In this document: in pieces, positions 1 to 11,465 of the stretch
Position numbering within the stretch: position 1 is the stretch's first letter
How the letters are laid out: each line of letters starts with the position of its first letter
Made by a program: the position numbers and the translations under genes
Notes under the pieces: model-generated
The model's database searches: none
Told to the model about the DNA's origin: nothing
Seen by the model: only the letters and a program-made list of their open reading frames with translations
Assembly (NCBI GenBank): GCA_015501055.1
Contig: JADNYV010000003.1
Coordinates: 1 to 64,000 of the forward strand
From: Mucidula mucida
Taxonomy: Eukaryota > Basidiomycota > Agaricomycetes > Agaricales > Physalacriaceae
Direction of reading: 5' to 3'
Length of the DNA: 64,000 nt

Positions 1-322
1 CACTGTATCACATCGCACATAGATAGAAGCAATCAATACTCATCCATTGTTCACTTTACAAGCGTCTGTATGAAATGAGATAAGTCCGTCTCGTTTTGCG
101 CCGCATTGTTCTTCAGTCATAAAGTGCAATTCAGTACGCTCAAGCGACGAGTTGCAACGTAACACATTCGAAATTCTTGTAGCAAATACAGTACACAGCA
201 GAATTAACACATCAATCGATCAACGAAGAGATGACAAGGCATAGGTACAACAGCCCTGGGGAAAAGATGCACGAAAGAAAAACCACGCACAAAAATGTTC
301 AGCAGAGAGAGGGATTGTAAGT
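1..322. other. 3' flank of the KRE6-like gene, no gene seen
   Basis: This stretch is AT-rich and stop-dense in all frames. It lies downstream of the minus-strand KRE6-like gene and is probably its 3' untranslated region and intergenic DNA. Nothing else is recognisable. Confidence 0.5.
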
Positions 323-2663
323 CTAATCGCACCCATCGACTAGCGAATTCTTGGGGAACGTTTGATGGTAGTCGTCGCGCCATGTCGTTAGATTTGGGTT
401 TGTGTATGCTTCGATGTATCTGTATGGCTCATAAGTACAGAGATTGAGAGGCCAAAGCAGATCGGAGGCGCACGTATTGATGTAGTCCTGCGTCGGAAAG
501 TCTGGCGGTTCGCACCCGACGTTGATATTCTTCGGGTCTTGATATACACGAATGTAATCCACGAGCATGACCGCAGGGAATGTGAGATGTTCGAGGTCGA
601 CAGTACCAAAGTTCGTAGACATGCCAAGGTTGACGAGGATGTACTGAGCCGGGGGGTGAGTTCAAGGCCGACGATGAAGCTAAACGAATGTACCATAGGT
701 TCTTGAGGTATAGGGCGAGTAGATACCTCTGTTCCCGAATCTGGTCCCATACCGGCACCTTCGAGACGCCACGCAGGTTTGTTGTCCGAGACCCATTCGA
801 TGTACTAAATTCAATCAGCACTGAACCGTTCGTAAACCAGGAGGAACACGCACAGCTCCATCGAATCCCGGTTTATACTGATTTCAACATCAGCACTGTA
901 CGAAATAAAAGGTTTCGAAAACTGACTTCAAAGCCATAGACAGAGAAGCAGCCAGTTCCGCCGAGTTGATAGCAGTTTGGGTCGGTGTTCGTCACCACGC
1001 TCGCTGCTTGCTGAGTCTTGCCGCCAATATAAGTGTTGAAAATGGAAATCTCCTCGTCAAATATGATCAAGTTGTCCGTTGTATTGTCCCATACATAGCC
1101 TTCGTTAAAAGGCGCGAATTGACCAGACTGTGATACCTGCCCGTGAGGGGATCGCCTGTGACCTAAAGACCGATTGAGATTGGGCGCCATGGAAGGACGA
1201 ATTAAAGACAAACCTGCGCCTCAATGAGATCGATTTCTGGTGCACTACGCCCGACGTAGGTGTGATCAGAGTGAACGGGTCCCGGATGGCTCTCGCCAGG
1301 ACACGTGCATCGCGACAGTTTTGTCCAGGAAGATACGAGATCGCGAATTTGGCATCCTCGTATCCGGATGTAAGGGCAACTTCGGGTTGGCCTTTGATAG
1401 TTTGGTTGGGTGCTGTGCCGACATCACAAGCATCATACGAGTACGGCCACTATGATAATTTGAGTCAGTCATGATCGGGGGTATAACGCGAAGAAAAGTA
1501 CCATTCCTTCCAAACTGGCTCCAAAACCCGCCCGACCCAAGTTACCCATTGTCCAAACAGCAGGCCATAGGCCAACAATATTGGACACTCCGGGAAGCTG
1601 AACGCTCGCCTCAATATAACCACCAGTGAAACAGAACTTATTCCATGTCTGGATGAGCCCGCCCTGGTAGTGTAAATCGTGCGTCTCCTTTTCCTCAAGC
1701 GTTACGATCAGATGTCCACCACCGGTCGTGACCGCTTCTGGAGCATACCACTCCATATTGTTCGTAGCCCAATAATGCAAGTCAACGGCTCCCAATATGG
1801 ATCCTCTCCGGCCAGAACGTGCGGCCGTCCGTGTTGAATTCGTCGGAAAAGACGAGCACCCATTCCTCACCATCCTTGAAAGAAGTTTTCGTACGCGCCT
1901 CCTCTGGGGTATCGGCATCGATGAGAGCAAAATTGCCTATGATGACAGGCACCTGCGCAGCGATTTAATGAAAGGAGGCTGCGCATGGGGTTCACGCGTT
2001 TTTGCGGGGGATCGACGTACCTGTCCAGTCGCGTTTATACCGAGCTGCTTTCCAGCTGACTGATTCCGCATACGTTGGTTGAAACTGATGGCAGGATAGC
2101 CGACACTGGACGCATGAAAGTCAAGTTCGTTTTTATTGTACAACGGGATAGTAACTTACAAAAGCGTCAACAATCCTATGCATAGTATAGCAAGACATCC
2201 AAGGTTGGCAACGCCACGCTTTGACCAAGTCAACTCCATGTCATCGACCACCTTACCGCCCTTGACCGTTGGATTGTGCAGGACATCGTCCGGTTCCACG
2301 AATTGTGGACTGAGATTGGATCCCCAGGTTCGTGGATCCGCGTGCAAGGAATACTGATAGAAAGCGTGATCAGACGTGTTCCACAACACGACTTGTCTTC
2401 ATCACGAACTTTACTTGATATGGATGTCGTTTTGGACAATTGTGACCGGCTTGCTACTGAATACGGTGAATCATGCTCCATTGTACTAGTCTGAATAAAC
2501 GATAAACCTCAGGTGCTGATATTTTACAACAGATATGACATACATGGCCGCTTATTGATGCAGGGGGAGATTCCAAGGTGGCAAAATGGGCGGCGGAGGA
2601 AGAGAGAGAGGCGTCCGAGGCCTTTCGTTGCATAGAAGCAACTCTACGATGCGCAGAAGACAT
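323..2663 (-). CDS. KRE6: KRE6/SKN1-like beta-1,6-glucan synthesis protein (GH16 fold), frameshifted in this sequence
   Basis: A type II membrane glycoprotein of the secretory pathway needed for cell-wall beta-1,6-glucan. Seen: a Ser-rich N-terminal tail starting at 2663, then 'YSLHADPRTWGSNLSPQFVE', a membrane segment (GVANLGCLAILCIGLLTLL), 'VGYPAISF', the GH16 core 'DLHYWATNNMEWYAPEAVTT', 'GLWPAVWTMGNLGRAGFGAS', the catalytic ExDxxE-type motif EIDLIE near 1215-1235, and the C-terminal 'VDYIRVYQ' and 'YTNPNLTTWRDD' blocks. About ten exons can be joined at GT..AG introns; examples are SSK|YSLHAD, GM|WPYSYDACD, FE|YKPGFDGA and EPM|YILVNLGM. Frame continuity fails at about 1148, 1320, 1787 and 1807, each fixed by one added base. 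The family assignment is certain. Whether the breaks are real is not. Confidence 0.9.
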
Positions 2664-4745
2664 CTTAAACGAGCGGAAGCCAAATTAAAGAGCGACAGGC
2701 GAAGAGAAAGGTGAGAAGGGTGCGAGAAGAGGCTGAAACTGAGTTGCGAGGTTGCGATTAGTCAATGCATATGCTCTGGTCCCGGAGCGCCCGGTGGCTT
2801 ACAGGATCCGGGCGGCAACAAGGCGGCCAACACACCTTGCCAACGACGCGCCCATTCCGAAACATTTTTCGAAGCAAAGACTGACAGATAACGAGAAGCT
2901 TGTAGGAGCTCGAGGCTAGTAGGAGCTCGTCCGATCGTGTATTCGGCTTTTGCCACCTGACTGTCAGAGCTTGCAGGGATCGGTCTACAGTTTGACAAGT
3001 ATTACAGGATCTGACAAAAACTCTGCTGTGTTGGACAGACCTACTCTCGCGACGCCAGAAGATGCTCACAACCTCATGATCACCATTGCCCACATACTAT
3101 CCCTCGGTAGGTAATACAAAAAATCTACTCGGGCGTGAATAGAGGTGGATCTTGAAGGCTAAAAATCATCGGATACACCGGATGTTGTTAAAGACCTTCT
3201 ATTCTCTTGAGTGAAGCCTTTGGTTGGGGAGAAAGAGCTGCTCTTGCAGTAGCAAAGCGATACCGGTGCGACGAGGTCGAAAGGTAGGATTTACAAAACC
3301 CTGGTCACAGGTAGTCACGATTTGCCGTCGTTGCCGAGGCGTGCGGAACCTTCGGTTGTCAAGCAGCAAGCATGCGATCTATACGTCTAGCGTCGGAGAA
3401 TGAAGAACGGCATCGTGGGACACCGCCCTCTGTCACGCTCCCGCTCCCTCTTTCACAATGACAACCCCAACATCCTATACCACCAGGGCAACGAGTCGAG
3501 GATCACCTATGAGCCTGATAGCACACTCTCAAAAATTCTTGTAATTTATAGGGCTCAGTGCAGGCTGATATTGCTCGAACTACCTTGATTTGTGTGATTT
3601 TGAGTATTGTTTGAGGTATTTCAGTGTAGCAAGCTCATTTTCTGCGCCGATAAAAAACCCACAGTCAATTCAATGCTAGAATTCAATATCCCGAAGGTTA
3701 TAATGGGCAGAAAGTAGCGAGGAAGATGTGCAGACCCGATTTTGTAAAGCCTACCCGTTTTGTATTACCTACCCAGGGATAGTAAGTACGATCGCCAAGC
3801 TTTCGCCGTCCCTGCCGGTTTCGTCGTCTCCCGTCGGCAGACCTCGGCAGACTCGATCGCAAACAGAACTTACCGGTATTGCGCCTTTCAAATGGAACGC
3901 CGACAATCAGCAGCGCGATTTTGAATGAGTCTGCTCGTAATCGCTCCGGTTTCTCTAATCCGTACTGTTCAGAATCCGTACTTGTTCTGTGCTGGATCTT
4001 CCTGCGACCTCAACCTGGGAGCTTCAGTGGACTGCTTTTTTCCGTGGCTTGTGGCGCATCGAATCTGGGATGCGTTTGATTGCCAACGCCTGGATAACGT
4101 TGGCCAGCAGTGGCCTTCCACTCCCTATGTACCACCAGCCTCACAATTGTACTGTATCTTATTTGCATCGTAAGTGTCGAGGTACACTGAAATTTCTACC
4201 TTTAACAGCTGCACGAGGAGCGTCGAGGATTCGCCACCTCTATTCGCCTATGTCTTTTTTTCTCTTATCTTCCTAAACATTGGGCCTTAAATTTACAGTT
4301 CAAGTGAGGTGTCATCGTCGTCGTCGTGCCTCGAGATACTGACATGTGCCCACAACTGCAATTCTAAAGGCTGCTCATCTGCGTTCTCTCCTCGTGGTAA
4401 TGCCGGCCCAAAAATGGATCACCAATCCAAAAACTAGATGAACTTGCTGCTTCAGAAGAAGATAACTACTATTGTATCAACCGAACAAGCGGTGTATGCT
4501 TCGAATCGCTCGTTCAACTACTGGCTTCCCGTCCACCAGTTGGTTTGCTGTGACGCTTGCAGTAAGTTCTTTCCAGGTTCTTTCCTTAGGACACTGACAA
4601 GCGATTGATGCGGAACTTTGAGAGTCCAAGACGAGTCCTGCAATCATTCAGTCTATCCGGAGAGGAATGGACGACTTACATGATTTCTACACACAATTGC
4701 GGCCTTAAGCCAGCGAATAGTTTAGGGTTAGGGTTTCCTGAACTG
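2664..4745. other. Gene-poor interval with weak reading frames only
   Basis: No family is recognisable on either strand. A minus-strand frame around 2762-2998 reads like protein (for example SLELLQASRYLSVFASKNV) but has no homologue I know and no convincing splice partner. Plus-strand frames at 3728-4276 overlap in three frames, which argues against coding. A short plus-strand run near 4434-4550 (LDELAASEEDNYYCINRTSG) also looks protein-like and could be a remnant. A short TCG microsatellite sits near 4314-4327. Confidence 0.4.
4721..4736 (+). repeat. Short interstitial telomere-like TTAGGG motif
   Basis: The bases TTTAGGGTTAGGGTTT contain two tandem copies of the TTAGGG telomere unit used by most filamentous fungi. 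The motif ends about ten bases before the start codon of the palmitoyl-protein thioesterase gene. Such boxes can bind Tbf1/Myb-telobox proteins in other fungi; binding here is only inferred, and a chance match is possible. Confidence 0.4.
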
Positions 4746-5826
4746 ATGCGCCTTCCACCACTACTGTTACCTATATTCGGGGCTCTGTGCTCCAGCGCAG
4801 CATCTGTAAAGTCTCCTCGTCCACTAGTACTCTGGCATGGATTAGGTCCGCCCCGTACAGCCTAGCTACGCCAAGCTCACTGTGGCAACAGGAGATTCAT
4901 ATGCCTCCGATGGAATGGTTCAATTTGGCGAGCTGATCAAGGAAATTCACTCTGGGATATTCGTTCACTCCATATACATCGTTGACAACAACGACGACGA
5001 CAGAAAGGCCTGTTTTGTACGTTGATTGACACCATATTCCACGCCGATTTGACGCGTGGACAGTACGGCAACGTCAACACGCAATTGGCGGGCGTCGCCC
5101 AGCAGCTCAGCGACATTCCCGAGCTCAGTGATGGATTCGACGCGATAGGATTCTCCCAGGGTGGCCAATTTCTACGAGCATACGTTGAGCGCTACAACGA
5201 CCCGCCCATTCACAACCTCATAACGTTTGGCTCTCAACATATGGGCGTTTCGGACTTGCCGACTTGCTCACGCTGGGATCTCCTCTGCCGCGCCGCTAGA
5301 GGCGTGGCTTTAGGTGCTGTGTATGGTCAATGGGTGCAAGATAACATCGTTATGGTATGTTCTCTCATATCGTCACTTGTCGGACTCTGATCTAGATTTC
5401 TTCCAGGCGCAATATTTTCGGGATCCCACCAACATCGAAACATACCTGAGCGCCAATCACTTTCTTCCTGACATCAATAATGAAATTCCTGACCAGCGGA
5501 ATAGTACATACGCGGCCAACTTCGCGTCGCTCAATGCTCTGGTTCTTCTCTTATTCGACCAGGATAGGACTGTTGTGCCAAAAGAGAGCGCCTGGTTTGG
5601 GAGTGAATCTATCCCAGATACTAAGACCGGAGCCCAGCGTGTTCTGACAGACAAGACGATCATTCCCATGCGCAGCCAGCCATTATACACTGAGGACTGG
5701 ATTGGTCTCAAACAGTTGGACGAACGAGGCGCGGTCATTCTAGGTACATGCGATGGGGAACATATGCAGATGAATCGGGCATGTTGGGAGCCAATTGTAA
5801 AGCAGTGGGTTGGGGGGATCGACTAA
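4746..5826 (+). CDS. PPT1: Palmitoyl-protein thioesterase (PPT1 family)
   Basis: A lumenal or lysosomal/vacuolar alpha/beta hydrolase that removes thioester-linked fatty acyl groups from cysteines. The protein starts MRLPPLLLPIFGALCSSAAS, a clear signal peptide. 'PLVLWHGLGDSYASDGM' follows across the first intron, then the nucleophile elbow GFSQGG (catalytic Ser), 'GSQHMGVSDLPTC', 'AQYFRDPTNIETYLSANHFL', the Asp region 'LFDQDRTVVPKESAWFG' and the catalytic His in 'TCDGEHMQM'. Exon joins are HGL|GDSY, KACF|YGNVN and IVM|AQYF. Length is about 320 residues, close to PPT1 enzymes, and the frame is intact throughout. It is a single gene with no obvious operon-like partner. Confidence is very high for the family. 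Confidence 0.94.
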
Positions 5827-6344
5827 CCTGTTATCTTGGAATGTAATATCTGCTCGTGAAATTTGTTGGGATCTTAGGCGAGAGATTGCACGTCTTCGTG
5901 GGTCTGGGGTAGATAGCATGAGCAGGGATTCAGGCCCGTTGAGCAGACGGATGTAACATGTTTTGAGGCCAGGATTTTCAAGAGCCAGTCTGCAATAGAA
6001 TACTGATTTTATCATAACAAGCAAAAATGAAGTCGTGCAAAGGGACGATGAAAACAAGAGGAAGAAAAGAGATGTTATGAGAATTTAGAGGAGAGTGAAG
6101 GAAGAAACGGAGCGATGAGAGAGTGAGGAGAGAAAAGACAGTACACGAAGCAAGCACAAGACCAAAGAGACAGACAGAATTGTAGTGCACGAAAAGAGAA
6201 GTAAGAAAGGAACAAATGGTACAAGTATTATGCTAGTGAGACGAAAGAAAAAGGAACGATTGTACTGAATGAACGAGCAAAGAACTCTGAGATAGAAAGA
6301 TCAGGAGAGCAAAGGAGAGCGGAAGAAGTTATGGCAACAGGAAA
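5827..6344. other. Intergenic region with a long purine-rich strand
   Basis: From about 6028 to 6345 the plus strand is dominated by A and G (runs such as gaggaagaaaagag and gagtgaggagagaaaag). On the minus strand this is a pyrimidine tract that yields Ser/Leu/Phe-rich open frames of no known family. It separates the end of the thioesterase gene from the kinase remnant. No gene is called here. Confidence 0.45.
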
Positions 6345-6877
6345 ACGCACCTGGACTCATGAACTGACGAGTCCCGAAGTAAACTTAACGGAACGTCGCC
6401 AAACCCAAAGCCGGCGAGGTAGAAACGGGTCCGGTCTTGCGAACATAGCAGGTTCTCAGGTTTGAGATCACGGTGAAAAACGCCTGCTTGAGGACAGAAT
6501 GCACAATTTGGAGTAGCGCGGACTGTACAAACGCATCTTTGCGAAAAAGTGGCGCTGGTTAACCAAGTCTAGGACATTGCCGCCAGGGACCATGAAGGTA
6601 TAGCCTTCATCCTGCAACACCTCTCTCAGTCGGACAATACCATCGCTGCCACACACCTTGCAACCTTTGCCGCTTGCAGTTTTGCGGCTCTCGAATCCTG
6701 CTCCGCCGTACGTATACACTGGGCTGCGACTTCAACCCGACGATCCTGCATGTCCCAGGCACTGTTTACCTTTCCGTAACCGCCAGCGCCAATGATCTTG
6801 CGAATGACTACAGTTACGCTGTGAAGCCTGAACAGGGATGTTCTGTTGGAAGAAAGACATTTTGTTCGTTTGTTCAT
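6345..6877 (-). pseudogene. Decayed or truncated serine/threonine protein kinase
   Basis: The minus strand carries, in order, a glycine-rich loop (KIIGAGGYGKV), a beta-sheet region where the usual VAxK lysine is missing (VEVAAQCI), 'VRLREVLQDEGYTFMV', '[10 protein letters not shown]', 'VQSALLQIV', the catalytic loop [10 protein letters not shown], and '[11 protein letters not shown]' where YLADFG is expected, so the DFG aspartate is replaced by glycine. The blocks are in different frames, and the region between LLQIV and [11 protein letters not shown] looks collapsed. Nothing corresponding to the rest of the C-lobe is found downstream. The layout resembles fungal kinases of the Ran1/Vhs1/Ksp1 type, whose loops are similar. 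Loss of both the lysine and the DFG aspartate favours a pseudogene over sequencing error alone. Confidence 0.7.
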
Positions 6878-7548
6878 TGTTGAGAAAGGACTATCAAAGT
6901 CAGAGAATTCGATATGAGCCCTGCTCGAGAAGGTGGTAGAAAGAGATCAAGGACGACGTTCTTGAGAAGGGCTATATGCATGCGCAGACGATCGGAAACG
7001 CAGAGTATGATCCCTCAAGTAGACGAGAGGGATTCTGACCTCCATAGCAAGCTCAAGGAGAAACCTAAGCACGAAGAACCGAACATTCCAACCAGCAATT
7101 TGTACAAAGTGTGTTTTCAGTAACATATCCTGCCCTACGAATGTCGTGTAAATGTGCTGGAAACCTATGTGAATCCTTCAGTCGTAGTGTGGCGTTGTAT
7201 TGGATGTTGTTCCCTACCGTCGAATGTCACGCTTGCACCCTTCTTCCTGTGTCATTTGCTATCAGCGTACGCGTGTATGGTCCGTGGATGGCTGAGTGGA
7301 GAGAGACTAAGGCGTCAAAGGCAGTTATGGCTCGAGCAGAATAGCTAGACCGCAGATCGACCGTAGGGTACAGACGTCGCTTCTCCAGTTTAAGCTGTGT
7401 TAAATTTGAGTTGGGGGGACCAGTGCATTGTTCGTAGGATGTTTTCCAATGAATGGCCAAGACAAAAGTCGAGACAGAAATTGATGAGCAAGCAAGGCGT
7501 GGGGAAAAGGCCGCATCGGGCCTCTTTCTGTGCAAGCGCCAACACTCG
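6878..7548. other. No supported gene
   Basis: Short frames occur on both strands but none shows a domain, good splice sites or a convincing composition. A basic plus-strand frame at 6914-7123 is probably chance. Confidence 0.35.
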
Positions 7549-8074
7549 TCATGCAAACTCTTCCTCTTGCTCGTCGGGCACCATGACCAGGACCAGACCA
7601 GGACAACGAACTTTCAGGCCATCAACAAGGAGGGTCATGTTAGTGGAGGAATGGAGATATTTTGGCGGTGAACCATAGTACGTTGACCGACCTCGTCCCA
7701 AAAACGCCTCTAACAAGCCAACCAGCAGAGAAGGAGACCGCAGAATCGATACGCAGTAATGGTTATTGGCCACGCTTGCGCCGAATACCCCAGTATACAT
7801 CATCAGCCACGCAGCGCCACGATTTCTTTGAGCCGAGCATGTACCTGATGGTCTTCAAGGCCATGACGCAAGAGATGTCGTGGGATTCAGATCCAATGGT
7901 GGTCAGCTTCTCGTTGAACGGGATATATGGCGGGGATGAACCTCTGACATCAACAGGCAGCCTGCATTGGAATCCAAAATGAGTCTGGGTGCAGTCGGAT
8001 TGGCTACTATCCAATAACCGCCCACGGTACACAGGACGGCCGATGCTTTGCTCAACCGCCTTCGTTGTTTCCAT
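7549..8074 (-). CDS. Possible uncharacterised spliced gene
   Basis: A minus-strand frame starts with ATG at 8074 and runs about 100 residues (METTKAVEQSIGRPVYRGR, then SSPPYIPFNEKLTTIGSESH, then SKKSWRCVADDVYW). A second minus-strand frame at 7549-7640 (NMTLLVDGLKVRCPGLVLVM, then an acidic DEQEEEFA tail) could be its last exon. The amino-acid usage looks like real protein, but no domain is recognisable and the intron between the two pieces is not resolved. It could equally be a decayed gene. Confidence 0.3.
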
Positions 8075-9500
8075 ATGTATATATTTTGGTGCGCATACTT
8101 TGATTGTTACTCAAACATTCTGCATTTGCTTCAGTTAGACAACATAAACATGAACTATGAGCGCCTTACCTGGCTTTCTCCCAACATATCTTTACCGGTT
8201 ACCATGAATACAGCTTGTGGATCAGACGGGCATTCGCCTACATGTCAGCCTTTTGGCTAGCCTATGTCGAATGCCCTCACGGCCTTCCCCTCCATTTGGA
8301 AATTTTAGGCTGCGCTTTCACTTTGCAGTTCTAGGTCGTATCTGCAAGCGAGACATCGAGGTACGATGTAAGCCACTGCGAAATTGACCTGTCTGAAGAT
8401 CCAGAAATTGTCAAGACCGTCGCCTGCAAAATATGACTTGCTTGCTACGTCGTCCACCAAATTCGCCCATCCTTCATGGCCATGACCTTTAGCAAATAGG
8501 TTGAGTCAAGAGACGTCGGACTATAGAGTGCGCCTCGTTGACCTGCTCACCGCAGAGTGAGTTAGGTGTCCGGTTCAATGCAGAAGAAAGGCATCCGCCT
8601 ACCTGGCGTGTCTGAGGTTGATGGTGTAAGACAGACTAGACTTGTCTTTGATCCTTGGATTCGTGATACGTTCATTCTAATCGCCTGAATATTGGAGCCC
8701 AGACTGACTGTGTTTTGCTGCCGTTTTCGTTGACGGATTCAGTGTCGTCTGGGCGTAGTGATGTGTGATCGTCGGAAATGTGGTCTCCTCTGCTCTCCTT
8801 TTCTACGCTTTTGGTCTGGTGATGCCGCGACACTCGGTGATCTCGTCCTTGCGTGTCCTTAGGAACTGGTGCGTACGAAGCTGTGTATTTGGGTATCTGG
8901 AGACCGTGGGTTTGCCGACGTCTGGAGCGCCTATGTTGAGGAGCGGAAGACGATGCCTGTTCAAAATCACAAAGGGACCGCAAATCAGACCCCAAGTCTT
9001 TTTTTGCGCCACCGTCAAAGGAACGGGACAGGCGGTAGTCCAAGTGGTGAGAATGTAAAACAATCTATGAAAGTCGACCTCACTAAGCTTCTGGGGAGAA
9101 AAAGGTAAAGCTGTTAAGCCATTTCGATTTCCGGCTCTAACCATCTCGTACAACAGAAAACGCACTACTTGCGACTTTCCGAGTCTTTGCAGGTTTCAGA
9201 CCCCTTGCGGCTGCGTAAGGTGCCGTTGGTCGTATGAACAAGGCTGGCGTCGACTACCTGTTGACTACCTAAGCCTTGTTTTCCTACTTCCAAATTCGGC
9301 AAGTTGCGTCAGCGCATCACTTTCTCGACTAGGAATACAGCTAGAATCCTCTATCTGACTCGTTATAGGTGTGGTGCCTCGCGGTGACCTGGTGACATAG
9401 GCGAATAACAGATTGCGGAGTCGGCCTATCTGGTTCTCACCCATCTCAGGTGCGATGCAACGCCACGGCAATATTCCCTATGGTAGGTTTCGTGATCATT
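8075..9500. other. Gene-poor interval, weak frames only
   Basis: On the minus strand, overlapping frames at 8672-9043 (Arg/Ser/Gln-rich, with AKKDLGSDLRSLCDFEQ and ETESVNENGS-like stretches) and 8803-9165 occupy the same DNA, so at most one is real. Neither resembles a known family or has a clear start context. The last 100 bases before 9501 hold the promoter and 5' leader of the aldo-keto reductase gene. Confidence 0.35.
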
Positions 9501-11172
9501 ATGGGGACAAGACGATCTGACGGGAAAGCAGTGAAGCTCGGCTCGTCCGGTTTAAAGGTGTCAAAAATCATCTTGGGCTGTGTAGGATATGGGACGCCCG
9601 AGTGGTACAGCTGGGTCAAGAACGAAGAGGATTCGATTCGCGATATCACAGCAGCGTATGTTCTCCTTCCCTCCTTGCCACTGTAAACAAATTGATTTAA
9701 CTGTAGGTACGATATGGGAGTGAATGCCTTCGATACCGCTGACGTGGGTGGATTCGTTCCATTCACTGTTTAGGCGTTTCGCATATGCATTCTCAGGTAT
9801 ATTCCAACGGGCTATCGGAGGTCATCTTAGGCAAGGCTGTTCGTGCGCACGACATGCCTCGGGACGCTATCGTGATCATGACCAAGGTGAGCTTGAACAT
9901 CCGTTTCTTTTCAAAGATGCTCGACGATTTGGGATGAAGGTACTGAACCCAGTCACTCGCCGCTATAGCGAACACCTTCATGGAAATATGAGGGCGAATG
10001 CGGATGAAGCAGGATATGTTAACCAACACGGCCTCAGTCGAAAGGTAGTTAAAACACTATATGCCACCATGGTGCTCAATCACTTTTCTAGCACATTTTC
10101 GATTCCATCAAGCAGAGTCTAGAACGTCTACAGATGGACTATGTCGATGTCCTACAATGCCATGGCTTTGACGAAGAGACACCGATCGCAGAAACGGTAC
10201 TCATTATCATGCTACGCATACTTGGCTCCTCACATCAACACATACTATAGATGGAAGCGCTCAATGAGGTCGTCAAATTGGGGTACGCCCGCTACCTCGG
10301 AATGTCCAACTGTCGTGCTTGGGAATGTGCGTCGTGAATTCATCATACGTTACGTCGGGCGTTAATTGATGAATTACAGTTCAAGCAATGCAAAGTATGC
10401 GTCGGTACATGACAATCAACATGACTTCATTGTTGAACAGATTATGCGATCACACATGGACTCACACCGTTCATCTTCCTGCAGACCAACTACAATCTGC
10501 TTTACCGCGAAGATGAGCATGAGACGCTTCCTATGCTGAAGGTGGATTCTCGTCTCTATTCGATGATGATGAGATGACAAACAGTTGTAGCATTTTGGCG
10601 TGTCGTGTATTCCATGGTCGACTCTCGCGCGCGGCGCATTGATCACGCCACTCGAGCAGCAAGTTCAACAGCCTGATGATAGGTTTGACTTTTAACATTG
10701 ATTGGTGACGCCACAAGTTCGAAATAACCTTACAGGATTCCTGGTGGCCGCAAACAATGGCACACAGAAACTATTCGGCGGTCGGTGACAACTAAAGTGA
10801 TGGGAATGCTGATTTCATTGAGTTTACAGGTCTGAAATTGTGGCGCATGCCAAAGGAAAGAGTCTCGCTCAAGTAGCGATCGCATGGAGTATGAAAAAAC
10901 CAGGTGAGTCTACGAATTGACCAGCTTGGATACACCTTTACATGGCGGTCCTAGGTGTGGATGCCTTGGTAATCAGCCCTCCTTCCCCACGCCACCTTGG
11001 TGCCGCTATAGGTTAGTCCTACCAGATACCGATCGTCCCTGTGATGCAGAAGTTCATTGTAGATGCACTACGACTGGACTTAAGTGAAGGGGATGTTAAC
11101 TTCCTTGAGGCACTATATGAACCCCAACAGCCGATTGTCAACTTTTCTGCATCGCAGTCTCTCAGTGTTTGA
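9501..11172 (+). CDS. Aldo-keto reductase (aryl-alcohol dehydrogenase / AKR9-like)
   Basis: An NADPH-dependent TIM-barrel oxidoreductase expected to reduce aldehydes or ketones in the cytosol. Seen in order: 'KLGSSGLKVSKIILGCVGYG', 'YDMGVNAFDTADVYSNGLSE' (catalytic Asp and Tyr), 'AIVIMTK' (catalytic Lys), 'GLSRKHIFDSIKQSLERLQM', 'DYVDVLQCHGFDEETPIAET' (His), 'KLGYARYLGMSNCRAWEFQAM', 'THGLTPFIFLQTNYNLLYRE', 'GVSCIPWSTLARGALITPL', and the cofactor-side 'SLAQVAIAWSMKKPGVDALV'. At least eleven exons join in frame without any indel, giving about 340 residues, normal for the family. Start at 9501 is chosen because it directly precedes the beta1 strand. The substrate cannot be told from sequence. 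Confidence 0.92.
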
Positions 11173-11465
11173 TGTCGGAAGATCAAAGTTACCTATGTTT
11201 GTACTTGTACTTGCCCAGTAACTTCAACTCGTAAAACACGCTTCTCTGTAACTGAATAATTTGACACGCCTGGTCATCACAATTCGCATGGGAGAATGAC
11301 CTGTACTAATTTCATGTAAGTCACAGTACTCACTAACAAATCGATTGAGCTATCGAAACTCGGATGTGATGTATGAACAATCCAAATCTGTATTCGTCGC
11401 GAGCCTGTCGCACATTTTGTGGTATAAAAAATAATAAAGATATGTAGTTTCCTCGTCAACACTCC
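11173..11465. other. Convergent 3' intergenic region
   Basis: AT-rich spacer between the ends of the aldo-keto reductase and the CBM19-like gene, which point toward each other. It holds a possible polyadenylation-type AATAAA on the minus strand near 11428-11440 (plus strand tataaaaaataataaag). No gene is seen. Confidence 0.4.

Noticed and set aside
8672..9165. Two overlapping minus-strand frames that look partly protein-like
   Set aside because: They occupy the same bases in different frames, neither has a recognisable domain or convincing splice sites, so neither is called as a gene.
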